Below are positions 34,114-41,942 of a stretch of 44,669 nt of DNA, piece by piece; position 1 is the stretch's first letter, and every line of letters starts with the position of its first letter. Position numbers and translations under genes: made by a program. The DNA is from an uncultured Micrococcales bacterium (GTDB lineage: Bacteria; Actinomycetota; Actinomycetes; Actinomycetales; Microbacteriaceae), in contig CAJXMQ010000001.1 of assembly GCA_913056225.1 (NCBI GenBank), forward strand, positions 1-44,669. Direction: 5' to 3'. The notes below the pieces were generated by a model. The model was not told where the DNA came from. It worked only from the letters and a program-made list of their open reading frames with translations, and searched no databases.

Positions 34114-34509
34114 CTAAATCTCTCCCTCAAACCAGGCTCTGGCAATGTGGCTTTCCTGAAGTGAGATTCGAAGACTCTTTAGGCGTCCTCCGTCTGAAAG
34201 CTTTCCGGCACGAACCTGTTCGGACAGTTTTTCAAATATGTGCTTGCACAAAAACTCAGTGGTGGTGAACTTTCCTTCTAGCTCAGGGTGCTCATCCAAG
34301 TTTTGATATCTCAACGGATCTAGAACTTCGGAAAGTAGCTCCGTTGCAATCCCGATATCAACCACCAAGCCATGTTCGTCAATATCCTCTGCCATAAACG
34401 CCGCATCAACAGTGAAGGTCGCTCCGTGCATCCCCTGAGCAGGGCCAAACACCTCTGCAGGCAAGGAATGACCAATCATGATGTGGTCTCTTACTTCAAC
34501 GGCGAACAT
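34114..34509 (-). CDS. 6-pyruvoyl-tetrahydropterin synthase-like protein with an altered metal site
   Basis: The 131-residue protein has the PTPS/QueD (T-fold) layout: FAVEVRDHIMIGHSL, MHGATF, a DIG strand (VVDIGIATELLS), NLDEHP, FTTTEFL, and ISLQESHIARAWFE. In PTPS and QueD the zinc ligands are one His in the first motif and two in HGH. Here His14 and His28 are kept but HGH has become HGA (Ala30). Glu119 and His121 near the end could take over a role. A changed reaction or metal use is therefore likely. GGGGAGG precedes the ATG at 34507-34509, which overlaps the dehydrogenase stop as TAATG; the longer frame is rejected. Confidence 0.83.
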   Translation of the reverse strand: MFAVEVRDHIMIGHSLPAEVFGPAQGMHGATFTVDAAFMAEDIDEHGLVVDIGIATELLSEVLDPLRYQNLDEHPELEGKFTTTEFLCKHIFEKLSEQVRAGKLSDGGRLKSLRISLQESHIARAWFEGEI

Positions 34510-35471
34510 TAAGCCTCCCCTAAATCTTGGTAGCGAATGCGGTGACACAGGGTGTTGTTGTCATTCAAAACCGATTCATAGATATTGGCAATATCTGAAA
34601 AATCTGTCTCACCACTTATCAAAACATCAACAACAGGGTTTTCCAGCAATTCCAATGCCTTCCTAATTCTTCGCTGGTGACTCCAGCGATTAGCTCTATC
34701 CGGTGGCAGATTTCCCACTTGAGAACTAATCAGCCTCAGCCTTTTGCTGTGAAACTTGCCCCCCAGCGAAATTTGTATTGCTTTGTCCCCGTACCAGCTC
34801 GCCTCAACCACTCTGGCCTCCTGCGCAGCAGACTCAATGGCAAGAGCGATACCTTCCTCAGTTGCAGAGGTGTGGATTACAACATCACAGCCAATAGGTG
34901 CCTTAGCAGGCTCAGCAAACGAGCATCCAAATTTAATTGCGACCCGCTCACGCTCTGGATTTATGTCTACCAGGGTGACTTCGGTGCCCGGAATTTGCTT
35001 GACTAGGTAGCCAACCAGTGAGCCAACAACGCCTGCGCCAATGACTGCTACGCGATCACCCGCCGAAACCCCACTATCCCAAACAATATTTAGAGCAGTC
35101 TCCATGTTTGCCGCCAAAATTGCTGTTTCTGCAGGGAGATTCTTGGGCAAAGGGTGTAACAACTGCTCTGGAAGTCGGAACTGAGTTTGATGAGGATGTA
35201 GAGCGAACACTTCTTTGCCCGCAAGTTCACCTTCCATTACTCGCCCAACTGCGCAGTAGCCAAACTTTACGGGAAAAGGAAAATCTCCCTCCTGGCTTGG
35301 AGCCCTCATGCTGGTGGTCTCGGATTCAGGGACTCGGCCTTCAAAAACCAATCGCTCTGTGCCGCGACTGATGCCACTAAACAGGGTTTCCACCAAAACA
35401 CCATGGCCCAACTCCCCTGTCCGTAACTCGGCAGAACCAGGAGATATGCACCAGAGTGCCATTGGATTCAT
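34509..35471 (-). CDS. Medium-chain dehydrogenase without the usual zinc ligands
   Basis: The 320-residue MDR protein has an N-terminal GroES-like domain and a Rossmann domain with IGAGVVG at 144-150 followed by VDINPER, an acidic residue favouring NAD(H). The catalytic zinc Cys of alcohol dehydrogenases is absent: the site reads FSGISRGTE, as in BchC-like enzymes, and the GHE motif is replaced by GYCAVG. It probably oxidises or reduces an alcohol or keto side chain of a substrate made by the neighbouring enzymes. It heads the operon dehydrogenase, PTPS-like, methyltransferase, reductase. ATG at 35471; no clear ribosome binding site is seen. Confidence 0.82.
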   Translation of the reverse strand: MNPMALWCISPGSAELRTGELGHGVLVETLFSGISRGTERLVFEGRVPESETTSMRAPSQEGDFPFPVKFGYCAVGRVMEGELAGKEVFALHPHQTQFRLPEQLLHPLPKNLPAETAILAANMETALNIVWDSGVSAGDRVAVIGAGVVGSLVGYLVKQIPGTEVTLVDINPERERVAIKFGCSFAEPAKAPIGCDVVIHTSATEEGIALAIESAAQEARVVEASWYGDKAIQISLGGKFHSKRLRLISSQVGNLPPDRANRWSHQRRIRKALELLENPVVDVLISGETDFSDIANIYESVLNDNNTLCHRIRYQDLGEA

Positions 35472-35737
35472 TTCAGTAACTGTCTTTCAAGTTTTGGTAG
35501 GCAATACGAGAATTCAAGCTGAGACAAAGGTTGTATTTTGTTTGGATTTGAAAATTTCTAAAAAACTCAATTTGGGGCACTATGTGAGAGCACCTGTAAA
35601 AGGCTCTGCTCACAATGGTTTCAGTCGACCCCTTCATTTCCCAATTCTAACAGAACAGAATTAGCTGCAGCCCTGTAGAAAAATCACTGGTTAAACTGAA
35701 GAGGTGTCGCTAATGGAAAAGTCAATTCAATCTTTGA
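35472..35737. promoter_or_regulatory. Divergent intergenic region, 266 bases
   Basis: This is the longest gene-free stretch. It must hold promoters for the pterin-like operon (minus) and the FkbM-type gene (plus). I cannot assign hexamers with confidence. The part next to the dehydrogenase is A/T-rich on both strands. A bulged inverted repeat lies at 35583-35614. Confidence 0.5.
35583..35614. repeat. Bulged inverted repeat in the divergent region
   Basis: TGTGAGAGC at 35583-35591 pairs with GCTCTGCTCACA at 35603-35614 over nine pairs, leaving a three-base bulge and an 11-base loop. On the minus strand it would lie about 110-140 bases before the dehydrogenase ATG, so it could be a leader hairpin; it might equally be an operator. 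Confidence 0.4.
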
Positions 35738-36487
35738 ATGGATTCCTCCATGGCTAGCTGGCTTGGTTTTCTGAGATCGTTGATCATTTACAACAACCCG
35801 CAAAGACGTCTTGTTTGGAAAAGGTTTTATCGCAAACTTCTCAACCCCGAAAGCCTAGCTTTTGATATCGGAGCGCACGTTGGCACCCGAACCCGAGCCA
35901 TGAGAGCCGCTGGTGCCAGAGTAGTAGCCCTTGAACCGCAACATCCGTTTGCATATTTTTTGGAAAAAACCCTTCCAAATGACGTGGTTTTTTTAGAAGC
36001 AGCCGCCGGTGCTATCGAAATGGACGCCGAGATGGCTGTATCAAGCAAGCATCCGACTGTTTCTTCAATGAGAACCGAATTCGTTGATGATGCCTCTACC
36101 GCCAAGGGATTTGAAAAAGTGCAGTGGGACAAAAAGCAAACCGTCACAATAGTCACCCTGGATGGTTTGATTGAAAAACACGGCCAACCCGACTACATAA
36201 AAATCGATGTCGAGGGTTATGAGTTGCAGGTTTTATCTGGTTTGTCAAAACCTGTTCCGCTGATATCGGTGGAGTATTTGCCCGGTTTTCCAAAACTCAC
36301 CAAGGAAGTCGTGACAAGATTGCTCGAACTTGGTGATTATGAATTTAACCCAGTGGTTGGCGAAAATGCCAAATTCCTCTGGTCTGAATGGAAGCAGGCT
36401 GATCAATTGCAGTCTTGGATGCAAACCCAGCCTGCAACTGGCAAGGCTTCTGATTTATTTGCCAGGCTGAAATCAGAGGCTTTCTAA
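35738..36487 (+). CDS. FkbM-family methyltransferase
   Basis: The 249-residue protein has SAM-binding motif I AFDIGAHVG at 41-49, an acidic strand end (ALEPQ), and the FkbM signature DYIKIDVEGYE near 165-175. FkbM enzymes put methyl groups on hydroxyls of sugars, polyketides or other secondary products. The ATG at 35738 has no strong ribosome binding site; the ATG four codons later is an alternative. It diverges from the pterin-like operon and converges with the glycosyltransferase, overlapping by 15 bases. A cytosolic enzyme by sequence; substrate may be the product of either neighbouring set. Confidence 0.86.
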   Translation: MDSSMASWLGFLRSLIIYNNPQRRLVWKRFYRKLLNPESLAFDIGAHVGTRTRAMRAAGARVVALEPQHPFAYFLEKTLPNDVVFLEAAAGAIEMDAEMAVSSKHPTVSSMRTEFVDDASTAKGFEKVQWDKKQTVTIVTLDGLIEKHGQPDYIKIDVEGYELQVLSGLSKPVPLISVEYLPGFPKLTKEVVTRLLELGDYEFNPVVGENAKFLWSEWKQADQLQSWMQTQPATGKASDLFARLKSEAF

Positions 36488-37516
36488 AGCACGGCCGACA
36501 ATCTCTGCGGTTTGCTTCCAGCTGTTGAGCTTTTTTCCTGCGTCTTCGCTCGCGGCGGACATGTCATTTCTCAGGAATTGGTCTGTAAGGACTTCAGACA
36601 AGGCCTTGGCGAAACTTTCTGGATCATCAACTGGAACCAGTTTGCCTGCACCGGCAGCAACCGTATCTACAACCGCACCCGCCTGGCAGCTGATAATTGG
36701 CAGGCCGTAGCTCATCGCCTCAGCAAACACCATTCCGTATCCCTCATAGCGAGTGGCGAGTGCAAAAACACTTGCTTGGCAGTAAAGATCATTTAGTTGA
36801 CTGGTTGAAACACTGCTCTGGATTTTGACTCGATCCGCTAACCCAAAAACTGCAATGAGCCTCTCTAGCTCCGAGGCGTAGGCCTTGTCATGCACCGACC
36901 CTGCAATTACTGCCTGCCAGTCCAGGTGAGTGATTTGAGACAAGGCTTGCAGCAACACATCATGTCCTTTTCTGTGAACCTGAATTCCCACAGAGAGCAC
37001 CAATGGTGGGTCTGTCTTTGCCTGATTGCATTCAAAAAAATCAATCCCTGGTTCAGCTACGGTAATTTTGGAACCTTCGATTCCATACTCTTGGACGAGC
37101 AGATTCTTTGTGTGGTGGCTTGGGACAATCACGTGCTGGCAGGCATTGATGTTCACTCGCTCAGTTTCAAAAAACTGCTCGCGCAATTTAGGCTCCAAAT
37201 TTCCCTCATAGGCAAGCGGGTGATGAATCAATGCAACCACTTTTGCCCTCAAAGAGTTCATAACCTCAGAATCCATCGCTCCTAGAGCCAGGCCGTCAAT
37301 TAACAAAGTGTCATCGGGTGTGAAAGCTGAAAGCTGTTCTCGAGCGTATTGGATGTCGGCCTGATTTGGTTTGGGAAAGCTATCTCCCAAAGATAAGTGG
37401 CTAACTGATAAGCCTTGCTTTTCTAGCTCCGCAAGCAATTTCCGATCATAGATATACCCCCCGGTTTGAATGCTTAGATCACCGGGGATTACCAAAATCA
37501 AGGACTTAGAACTCAC
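36473..37516 (-). CDS. GT4-family glycosyltransferase
   Basis: The 347-residue protein has the two-domain GT-B fold. The N-terminal domain opens with LVIPGDLSIQTGGY and the C-terminal domain has a Gly-rich/Lys-containing nucleotide site (SVGIQVHRKGHDVLLQAL) and the EX7E motif of GT4 enzymes in YEGYGMVFAEAM. It should transfer a hexose from a nucleotide sugar to an acceptor with retention. It starts with GTG overlapping the flippase-like gene stop as GTGA. It is the last of three coupled genes (phosphatidyltransferase, membrane protein, this), which suggests a lipid or lipid-linked acceptor at the cytosolic face. Confidence 0.88.
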   Translation of the reverse strand: MSSKSLILVIPGDLSIQTGGYIYDRKLLAELEKQGLSVSHLSLGDSFPKPNQADIQYAREQLSAFTPDDTLLIDGLALGAMDSEVMNSLRAKVVALIHHPLAYEGNLEPKLREQFFETERVNINACQHVIVPSHHTKNLLVQEYGIEGSKITVAEPGIDFFECNQAKTDPPLVLSVGIQVHRKGHDVLLQALSQITHLDWQAVIAGSVHDKAYASELERLIAVFGLADRVKIQSSVSTSQLNDLYCQASVFALATRYEGYGMVFAEAMSYGLPIISCQAGAVVDTVAAGAGKLVPVDDPESFAKALSEVLTDQFLRNDMSAASEDAGKKLNSWKQTAEIVGRALESL

Positions 37517-38517
37517 TGACTACCAGCCCCCAATTGGTCTGACCTATTTTTTTTACCGCTCCAAATAGCAACCATTACCCCCGGGGCGGTGACCGCCAAA
37601 GAGAGTAGCCCAAATGCAAAGCTGGAAGCTAAGCCCTCCACGCCTGGAAGACCTACCAGCGGGAACAGAATAACTGCTGCAGATTCTCTGATCCCCCAAC
37701 CACTAATTGTGAGAGGAATAAGCATGGCAAGCAAAATCAATGGCACCAAAGCCAAAGCAGCAAAAAAAGACAGATCTGAACCAATCGCCCACGCTACAAA
37801 AGTAAATCCAGCAATATTGGTGATAACGGTGGCAAGACTTAGCGAGAGCTGAGCCCATCTAACTGATGGCGCCAACAAAGCAATCTTGGACGCCTGAATG
37901 ATGCTCGAAAGTCCTTTCTTGATTTTTCCCCTAGAAGTTTTGGTTGTCGCCCAAAAAGCCACCACCAGAACAATCAAAATGACCAAAAACAGGCCCAGCA
38001 GAGCTAAAAGCCATCCCGGCCAATAGATAAGCCCAAAAACAGATGTGAGACCAAAGGCCGCTAGCATCACTGCTATCAAAACTGACAATCCCGCCATTCT
38101 CTCCAGGAAAACAGCCTGGCCAGACACCACTAATCCTGCCTGTGATCTGGATCTGAATGCTCTGGCGGCGTCTCCAATAACCCCACCGGGAAGAGTCTGA
38201 TTCACGGCCTGGGATAAGAAATATTCACGGACCGCAGTTTTCTTATCCAACCTAACCCCGAGCTGAGCTGCGGTTAGTCTCCATCTGAGGGCAGAAAAAA
38301 CAATCTGCAGAACCAAGGCTGCCGCGGCCAAAACAAGCCAAAGTAGGTCAGCTGACACAATCAGCTGAATTGCCCGCTCACCATCAACCAGTTGCCACAA
38401 AAGCGACAGCAACACAATTGCAAAAACAAACCGCGATACCCCAATCACTGTCCTAGTGGCTGTTGATCTTGGAGAAGACTGAGGTTTGACAGCGTTTGCA
38501 GAAAAAAGATTTTTCAA
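37513..38517 (-). CDS. Lysylphosphatidylglycerol synthase-like (UPF0104) membrane protein
   Basis: The 334-residue protein has about eight helices and family stretches RYRLT-like ALRWRLTAAQLG, FLSQAVNQTLPGGVIGDAARAFR and ISGWGIRE. UPF0104 proteins include the membrane half of MprF, which flips modified phospholipids, and stand-alone members of unknown cargo. No aminoacyl-transferase domain is attached. TTG at 38515-38517 is used; it overlaps the phosphatidyltransferase stop (TTGA). The longer frame to 38604 would lie inside that gene. Together with its neighbours it may move a glycolipid or phospholipid across the membrane. Confidence 0.83.
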   Translation of the reverse strand: MKNLFSANAVKPQSSPRSTATRTVIGVSRFVFAIVLLSLLWQLVDGERAIQLIVSADLLWLVLAAAALVLQIVFSALRWRLTAAQLGVRLDKKTAVREYFLSQAVNQTLPGGVIGDAARAFRSRSQAGLVVSGQAVFLERMAGLSVLIAVMLAAFGLTSVFGLIYWPGWLLALLGLFLVILIVLVVAFWATTKTSRGKIKKGLSSIIQASKIALLAPSVRWAQLSLSLATVITNIAGFTFVAWAIGSDLSFFAALALVPLILLAMLIPLTISGWGIRESAAVILFPLVGLPGVEGLASSFAFGLLSLAVTAPGVMVAIWSGKKNRSDQLGAGSQ

Positions 38518-39287
38518 CGCGCCCGCCTCAGCCAAATGACGTCTTTCCCAAACGACCAAATGAGAGTTGCCGCAACCGTGAAAGCAACCGTCAATACAAA
38601 CCATGACGGGAATATTGGTGCATTTAGGCCAATCAGGGATGCCACCTGAATCACCGAAACAACTTTTCGGCTGTATCTATCGGGCAGTGGCCTATTCAAC
38701 CAGGGAAGCAGGTTGGAGAAAGCTATAAACAGGTATCTTGGCAAGGCCAACAAAATAATCAGAGGTGAAGCTAGGCCAGCAGCCCAAATGTTGACTGCCA
38801 AAACTATAGCGAGTGCCGAATCCACCTCCATGTCCAACCGAGCACCAAAATCCGTGACACCACCAGTCTTCCTGGCATAAAACCCATCAAAGCCGTCTAA
38901 AACCAATGCGGGGATGGCTATGAAGACAATTATCCAAGGATTTACAGAAACAAAAATTGCAGAGAAAAGTGCTGAAACGGCCACAAACCTGCTCAACGTA
39001 ATCAGGTTTCCAACGCCTAGGTTTCTGTTTGGAAATCCTTTTCGAAACCAAAGGATTATTAGCAGGGAACCCAGTGAATAAAAGATCGTTGCAAGGAACA
39101 AAGCCATGGGTTGAAAACCAACCAACAAAGACGCCAGCAGCAGCATTGGTATTACGCCAACTAACAAATAGCCGATCAGCTTTTTTAGCACTCCGCGCCT
39201 CAATGGAGGCGTTTCTCCAAGCCCAGATTTATCGCTGGTGGGTGGCTTTCGCATCTGCCTCAGTTTACTATCGAGACCTGTCTCCAT
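38514..39287 (-). CDS. CDP-alcohol phosphatidyltransferase
   Basis: The 257-residue protein has the full family motif D-x2-DG-x2-AR-x8-G-x3-D-x3-D: Asp131, Asp134, Gly135, Ala138, Arg139, Gly148, Asp152, Asp156, in a six- to eight-helix membrane protein. These enzymes displace CMP from CDP-diacylglycerol (or another CDP-alcohol) with an alcohol acceptor. The acceptor cannot be told from sequence, and phosphatidylglycerol or inositol-phosphate synthases would be expected elsewhere. The N-terminal 30 residues are hydrophilic. ATG at 39287 is used; ATG at codon 12 is an alternative. It follows mnhG after 45 bases, so part of its transcription may come from the Mrp operon. Confidence 0.87.
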   Translation of the reverse strand: METGLDSKLRQMRKPPTSDKSGLGETPPLRRGVLKKLIGYLLVGVIPMLLLASLLVGFQPMALFLATIFYSLGSLLIILWFRKGFPNRNLGVGNLITLSRFVAVSALFSAIFVSVNPWIIVFIAIPALVLDGFDGFYARKTGGVTDFGARLDMEVDSALAIVLAVNIWAAGLASPLIILLALPRYLFIAFSNLLPWLNRPLPDRYSRKVVSVIQVASLIGLNAPIFPSWFVLTVAFTVAATLIWSFGKDVIWLRRAR

Positions 39288-39332
39288 CTAGGGATTTCGA
39301 TCGCTGACGTAGCCCGGCCTAGCAAAGAAAAA

Positions 39333-39668
39333 TTAGCTCTGATCTGCAAGCTCATCAGGAACAGTTGTTTCAACGGGCTTGCCACCAGTCATGTAGCTTG
39401 CCCTTGCGAGCATGAAGCTTCCAATTGCACTGGTGATTAGCTGGGCGATTATGGCGATGATCCCCTTGATTAGATTCAGGGTGCTGTAATCCAAAACCAC
39501 GACACCGATGATCATAAATGAAACCCCCAAACCAGCAGCGGTTCCAACCGCGCTGGTTCTGGTGTAGACATCGGGAAGCTTAATTAATCCAATCGCTGCA
39601 GTTGCAATGATGAAGGCACCCAAGACCATAAAGGCACTGCCAATAAATGAAACTATTTCAGGAGTCAT
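39333..39668 (-). CDS. mnhG: Na+/H+ antiporter subunit G
   Basis: The 111-residue protein has three helices and the MnhG/MrpG pattern FIGSAFMVLGAFIIATAAIGLIKLPDVYTRTSAVG. GGGAGG precedes the ATG at 39666-39668, so the seven extra upstream codons are rejected. It is the last Mrp gene, overlaps mnhF by four bases (ATGA), and belongs to the multisubunit antiporter. Its product is needed for assembly; ion chemistry is done by A and D. Confidence 0.92.
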   Translation of the reverse strand: MTPEIVSFIGSAFMVLGAFIIATAAIGLIKLPDVYTRTSAVGTAAGLGVSFMIIGVVVLDYSTLNLIKGIIAIIAQLITSAIGSFMLARASYMTGGKPVETTVPDELADQS

Positions 39669-39928
39669 CGCTTGCCTCCCTGCATCCATCTGGCAAGCGA
39701 AAGGACCGATAAGAATCCAAGCAGTGCAGAAATCAAAATAATATCCATCACTGAATCAATCTCAAACACGACTCCCAATACAGCTACCGTCCCAATGAAA
39801 ACGAAGAAAATTAGATCTCCTGCAACTGCTGAATTACCAGACGATGGCCCTTTCCAGACTCTAATTGCAGCCAACACAACTGCCAATGCAAGCAGGCTCA
39901 ATACAACCACCACGGTAAAGGTGCTCAT
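39665..39928 (-). CDS. mnhF: Na+/H+ antiporter subunit F
   Basis: The 87-residue protein has three helices and the motif DLIFFVFIGTVAVLG typical of MnhF/MrpF. It overlaps mnhE at ATGA, and mnhG follows in the same way. Part of the same multisubunit cation/proton antiporter in the cytoplasmic membrane. Confidence 0.9.
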   Translation of the reverse strand: MSTFTVVVVLSLLALAVVLAAIRVWKGPSSGNSAVAGDLIFFVFIGTVAVLGVVFEIDSVMDIILISALLGFLSVLSLARWMQGGKR

Positions 39929-40317
39929 AGTTCAACCCCCTTGCTATCACCGATTTCTGGATTCCGGCGAAGACCTGCAATCAGTCGGTCGTGCGTCTGA
40001 CGAAGAGCGACTCTTAAGCCCTCGGCGTCACCCTCAACAAACATTCCGTGCACAAACATCTCACCTTTCTCACGGTCAACAGCGATCACCAAAGTGTCGG
40101 GCGTAATGGTAATCAAGGCAATCAAGATGGTCAGTTCGGTATCGCTCAGTGAATCCATCTTCACGCTCACAATGCCGGGGGCAGGTTTTCTACCGGGGGT
40201 GATTATCAGGGTAACCACTTGCAAACTGGTGACAATGAACTGCCAGACAAACCAGCCGATAAACCCAATTGTCCTCAGAGGAAGGCTCCACGGAGAACTC
40301 AAAAATGAACCTCTCAT
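39925..40317 (-). CDS. mnhE: Na+/H+ antiporter subunit E, short form
   Basis: The 130-residue protein has one or two N-terminal helices and the soluble MnhE domain with LTILIALITITPDTLVIAVD and FVHGMFVEGD. Many MnhE proteins are about 160 residues with two N-terminal helices; here the first is missing, a short form also seen in some Actinobacteria as I recall. GAG-rich upstream sequence and the ATGA overlap with mnhD support the ATG at 40317. It is required for assembly of the Mrp complex. Confidence 0.9.
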   Translation of the reverse strand: MRGSFLSSPWSLPLRTIGFIGWFVWQFIVTSLQVVTLIITPGRKPAPGIVSVKMDSLSDTELTILIALITITPDTLVIAVDREKGEMFVHGMFVEGDAEGLRVALRQTHDRLIAGLRRNPEIGDSKGVEL

Positions 40318-41942
40318 TCTCCAAGCACCGCCTTCACATAATCACCAGTGTCAATCAGTCCACTACTTGCCTGCTCTGCTAGTTGAAGCAAAACCTCTCC
40401 ACCCAATCCCAAAGCGACCGACAATCCACCAAGCATCAGTGCCGGCAAGATCAACATCACACTTACTCGAGTGCCGCGGTGATCATGCGGGTCTCCATCT
40501 GCACCAATGATCCCTCTTGGCGGATCAATGTGTTCAATAGCAAGTGCAGCTTCGCGCTCTACGGCTTCGTCGCTGATGGATGAATCCTCATATAAACCTT
40601 CACGTGTTCTAATCCGCTCTCGCGCTGCTAATAACTCAACATCTGTCTCACGCTTACCGTTGAATACATCTGCCCAAATCTTCATCATTGAAGCAAGCAC
40701 CAAGAGACTGGTGATGATCAACAGTCCAGCAATGACCACAGCCCCAGCATCAGCACTTGCTAACACCAGCGCATACTTGGCGACAAAACCTGAGAAAGGA
40801 GGAAGGCCAACAAGTGAGAGTGAACCAATCACAAATGCAGCGGTCACTAATTTCTCTCTTGTTCTTAGTCCAGAGACCCTGGATAGCATGCCTGAACCAT
40901 AAGTGTGTTCAATCGCACTGACTGTCAATAACAACGCCCCCATGACGATCATGTGGTGGACCATGTAAACAATCCCAGAAGTCAGCCCGAGGGGCGTGAA
41001 AAGTGAGACTCCGACCAAAATAAAACCAATACCACTGACCATCTGGAAAATCATCAATGTGCGCATGTTGTTCTCGCCCAGTGCGGCAAAAGCACCAACC
41101 ACAAGCGTCAACGATGCAAAAATGAGGATCGCCAGCATCCATGCACTTTGGCCTTCAAAAATCACTGCACTAATTCGATAGACGATGTACACCGCCACCT
41201 TTGTGTGAAGGCCCGAGAACAAAGCAGCGACGGCAGGCGAGGCTGAGGCATAGGCCCTCGCAAGCCAGCCGTGGACTGGGAAAACAGCGGCTTTTACCGC
41301 AATCGCAGCCAGGGCAACTGCAGTCGCAACAGCAGTTGCTGGGTCCTCTCCCGCACCCGCCAGGGCAGCTAGGTTCACTGTTCCCTGAACCGCATAAATC
41401 AATCCAACGCCTGCCAGGAACAGTGTTGAGGCAAGCAGATTCACAACCACATAGAGTCTGCTCGCTGCCATCTGGCCCCGACGACTGAGGAAAATTAGTA
41501 AACCGTATGAGGGCAAAAGCATGACCTCGATAAACACAAACAAGTTGAACAAATCAGCGGTCAGCAGTGCTCCAGCGACTCCACCCATCAAAATCAACAC
41601 AAGTGCAGGGATTGCTGGGGATTGACTTTCGCCACTGACCATCATGTATAAAAAGCTGATAACCGCAACAAGCGTTCCCGCCGTGAGGATAAGGCTTGCA
41701 AAACTGTCGGCAACAAAGGCGATTGCAATTCCGCCAGGCCAGAGACCCACCTGATGAGAAACAACAGTCCCATCCGATGTCACAGCTAGCAATGTTGAAG
41801 CTCCGACCAAAAGCGCAAGTAATGAGCCCATGCCGATGATTGGCTGCAGAGGGTGCTTATTTGGAATGACAAACAACACCGCACCAAGCATCAGCGGTGC
41901 ACCGACAAATAGAGGCATCAGGGCAGAGATAAGTTCCATCAT
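40314..41942 (-). CDS. mnhD: Na+/H+ antiporter subunit D (NuoM/N-like)
   Basis: The 542-residue protein has about 14 helices with the proton-translocating family features: FVFIEVMLLPSYGLL (Glu in helix 5), a Lys in IAVKAAVFPVHGWL and further charged residues in the later helices. It is homologous to complex I NuoM/NuoN and is one of the two ion-moving subunits. A 60-residue cytosolic insert before the last helix contains many charged residues (RERIRTREGLY). Overlaps mnhC and mnhE by four bases. ATG ATG at its start. Confidence 0.95.
   Translation of the reverse strand: MMELISALMPLFVGAPLMLGAVLFVIPNKHPLQPIIGMGSLLALLVGASTLLAVTSDGTVVSHQVGLWPGGIAIAFVADSFASLILTAGTLVAVISFLYMMVSGESQSPAIPALVLILMGGVAGALLTADLFNLFVFIEVMLLPSYGLLIFLSRRGQMAASRLYVVVNLLASTLFLAGVGLIYAVQGTVNLAALAGAGEDPATAVATAVALAAIAVKAAVFPVHGWLARAYASASPAVAALFSGLHTKVAVYIVYRISAVIFEGQSAWMLAILIFASLTLVVGAFAALGENNMRTLMIFQMVSGIGFILVGVSLFTPLGLTSGIVYMVHHMIVMGALLLTVSAIEHTYGSGMLSRVSGLRTREKLVTAAFVIGSLSLVGLPPFSGFVAKYALVLASADAGAVVIAGLLIITSLLVLASMMKIWADVFNGKRETDVELLAARERIRTREGLYEDSSISDEAVEREAALAIEHIDPPRGIIGADGDPHDHRGTRVSVMLILPALMLGGLSVALGLGGEVLLQLAEQASSGLIDTGDYVKAVLGE

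Noticed and set aside
35308..35664. 118-codon plus-strand frame in the divergent region
   Set aside because: It starts within the dehydrogenase gene, has no domain, and codon use looks random.
38518..38604. 29-codon extension of the UPF0104 protein
   Set aside because: It would lie within the phosphatidyltransferase gene, and its Cys/His-rich sequence does not look like the family N-terminus; TTG at 38517 is coupled to the upstream stop.
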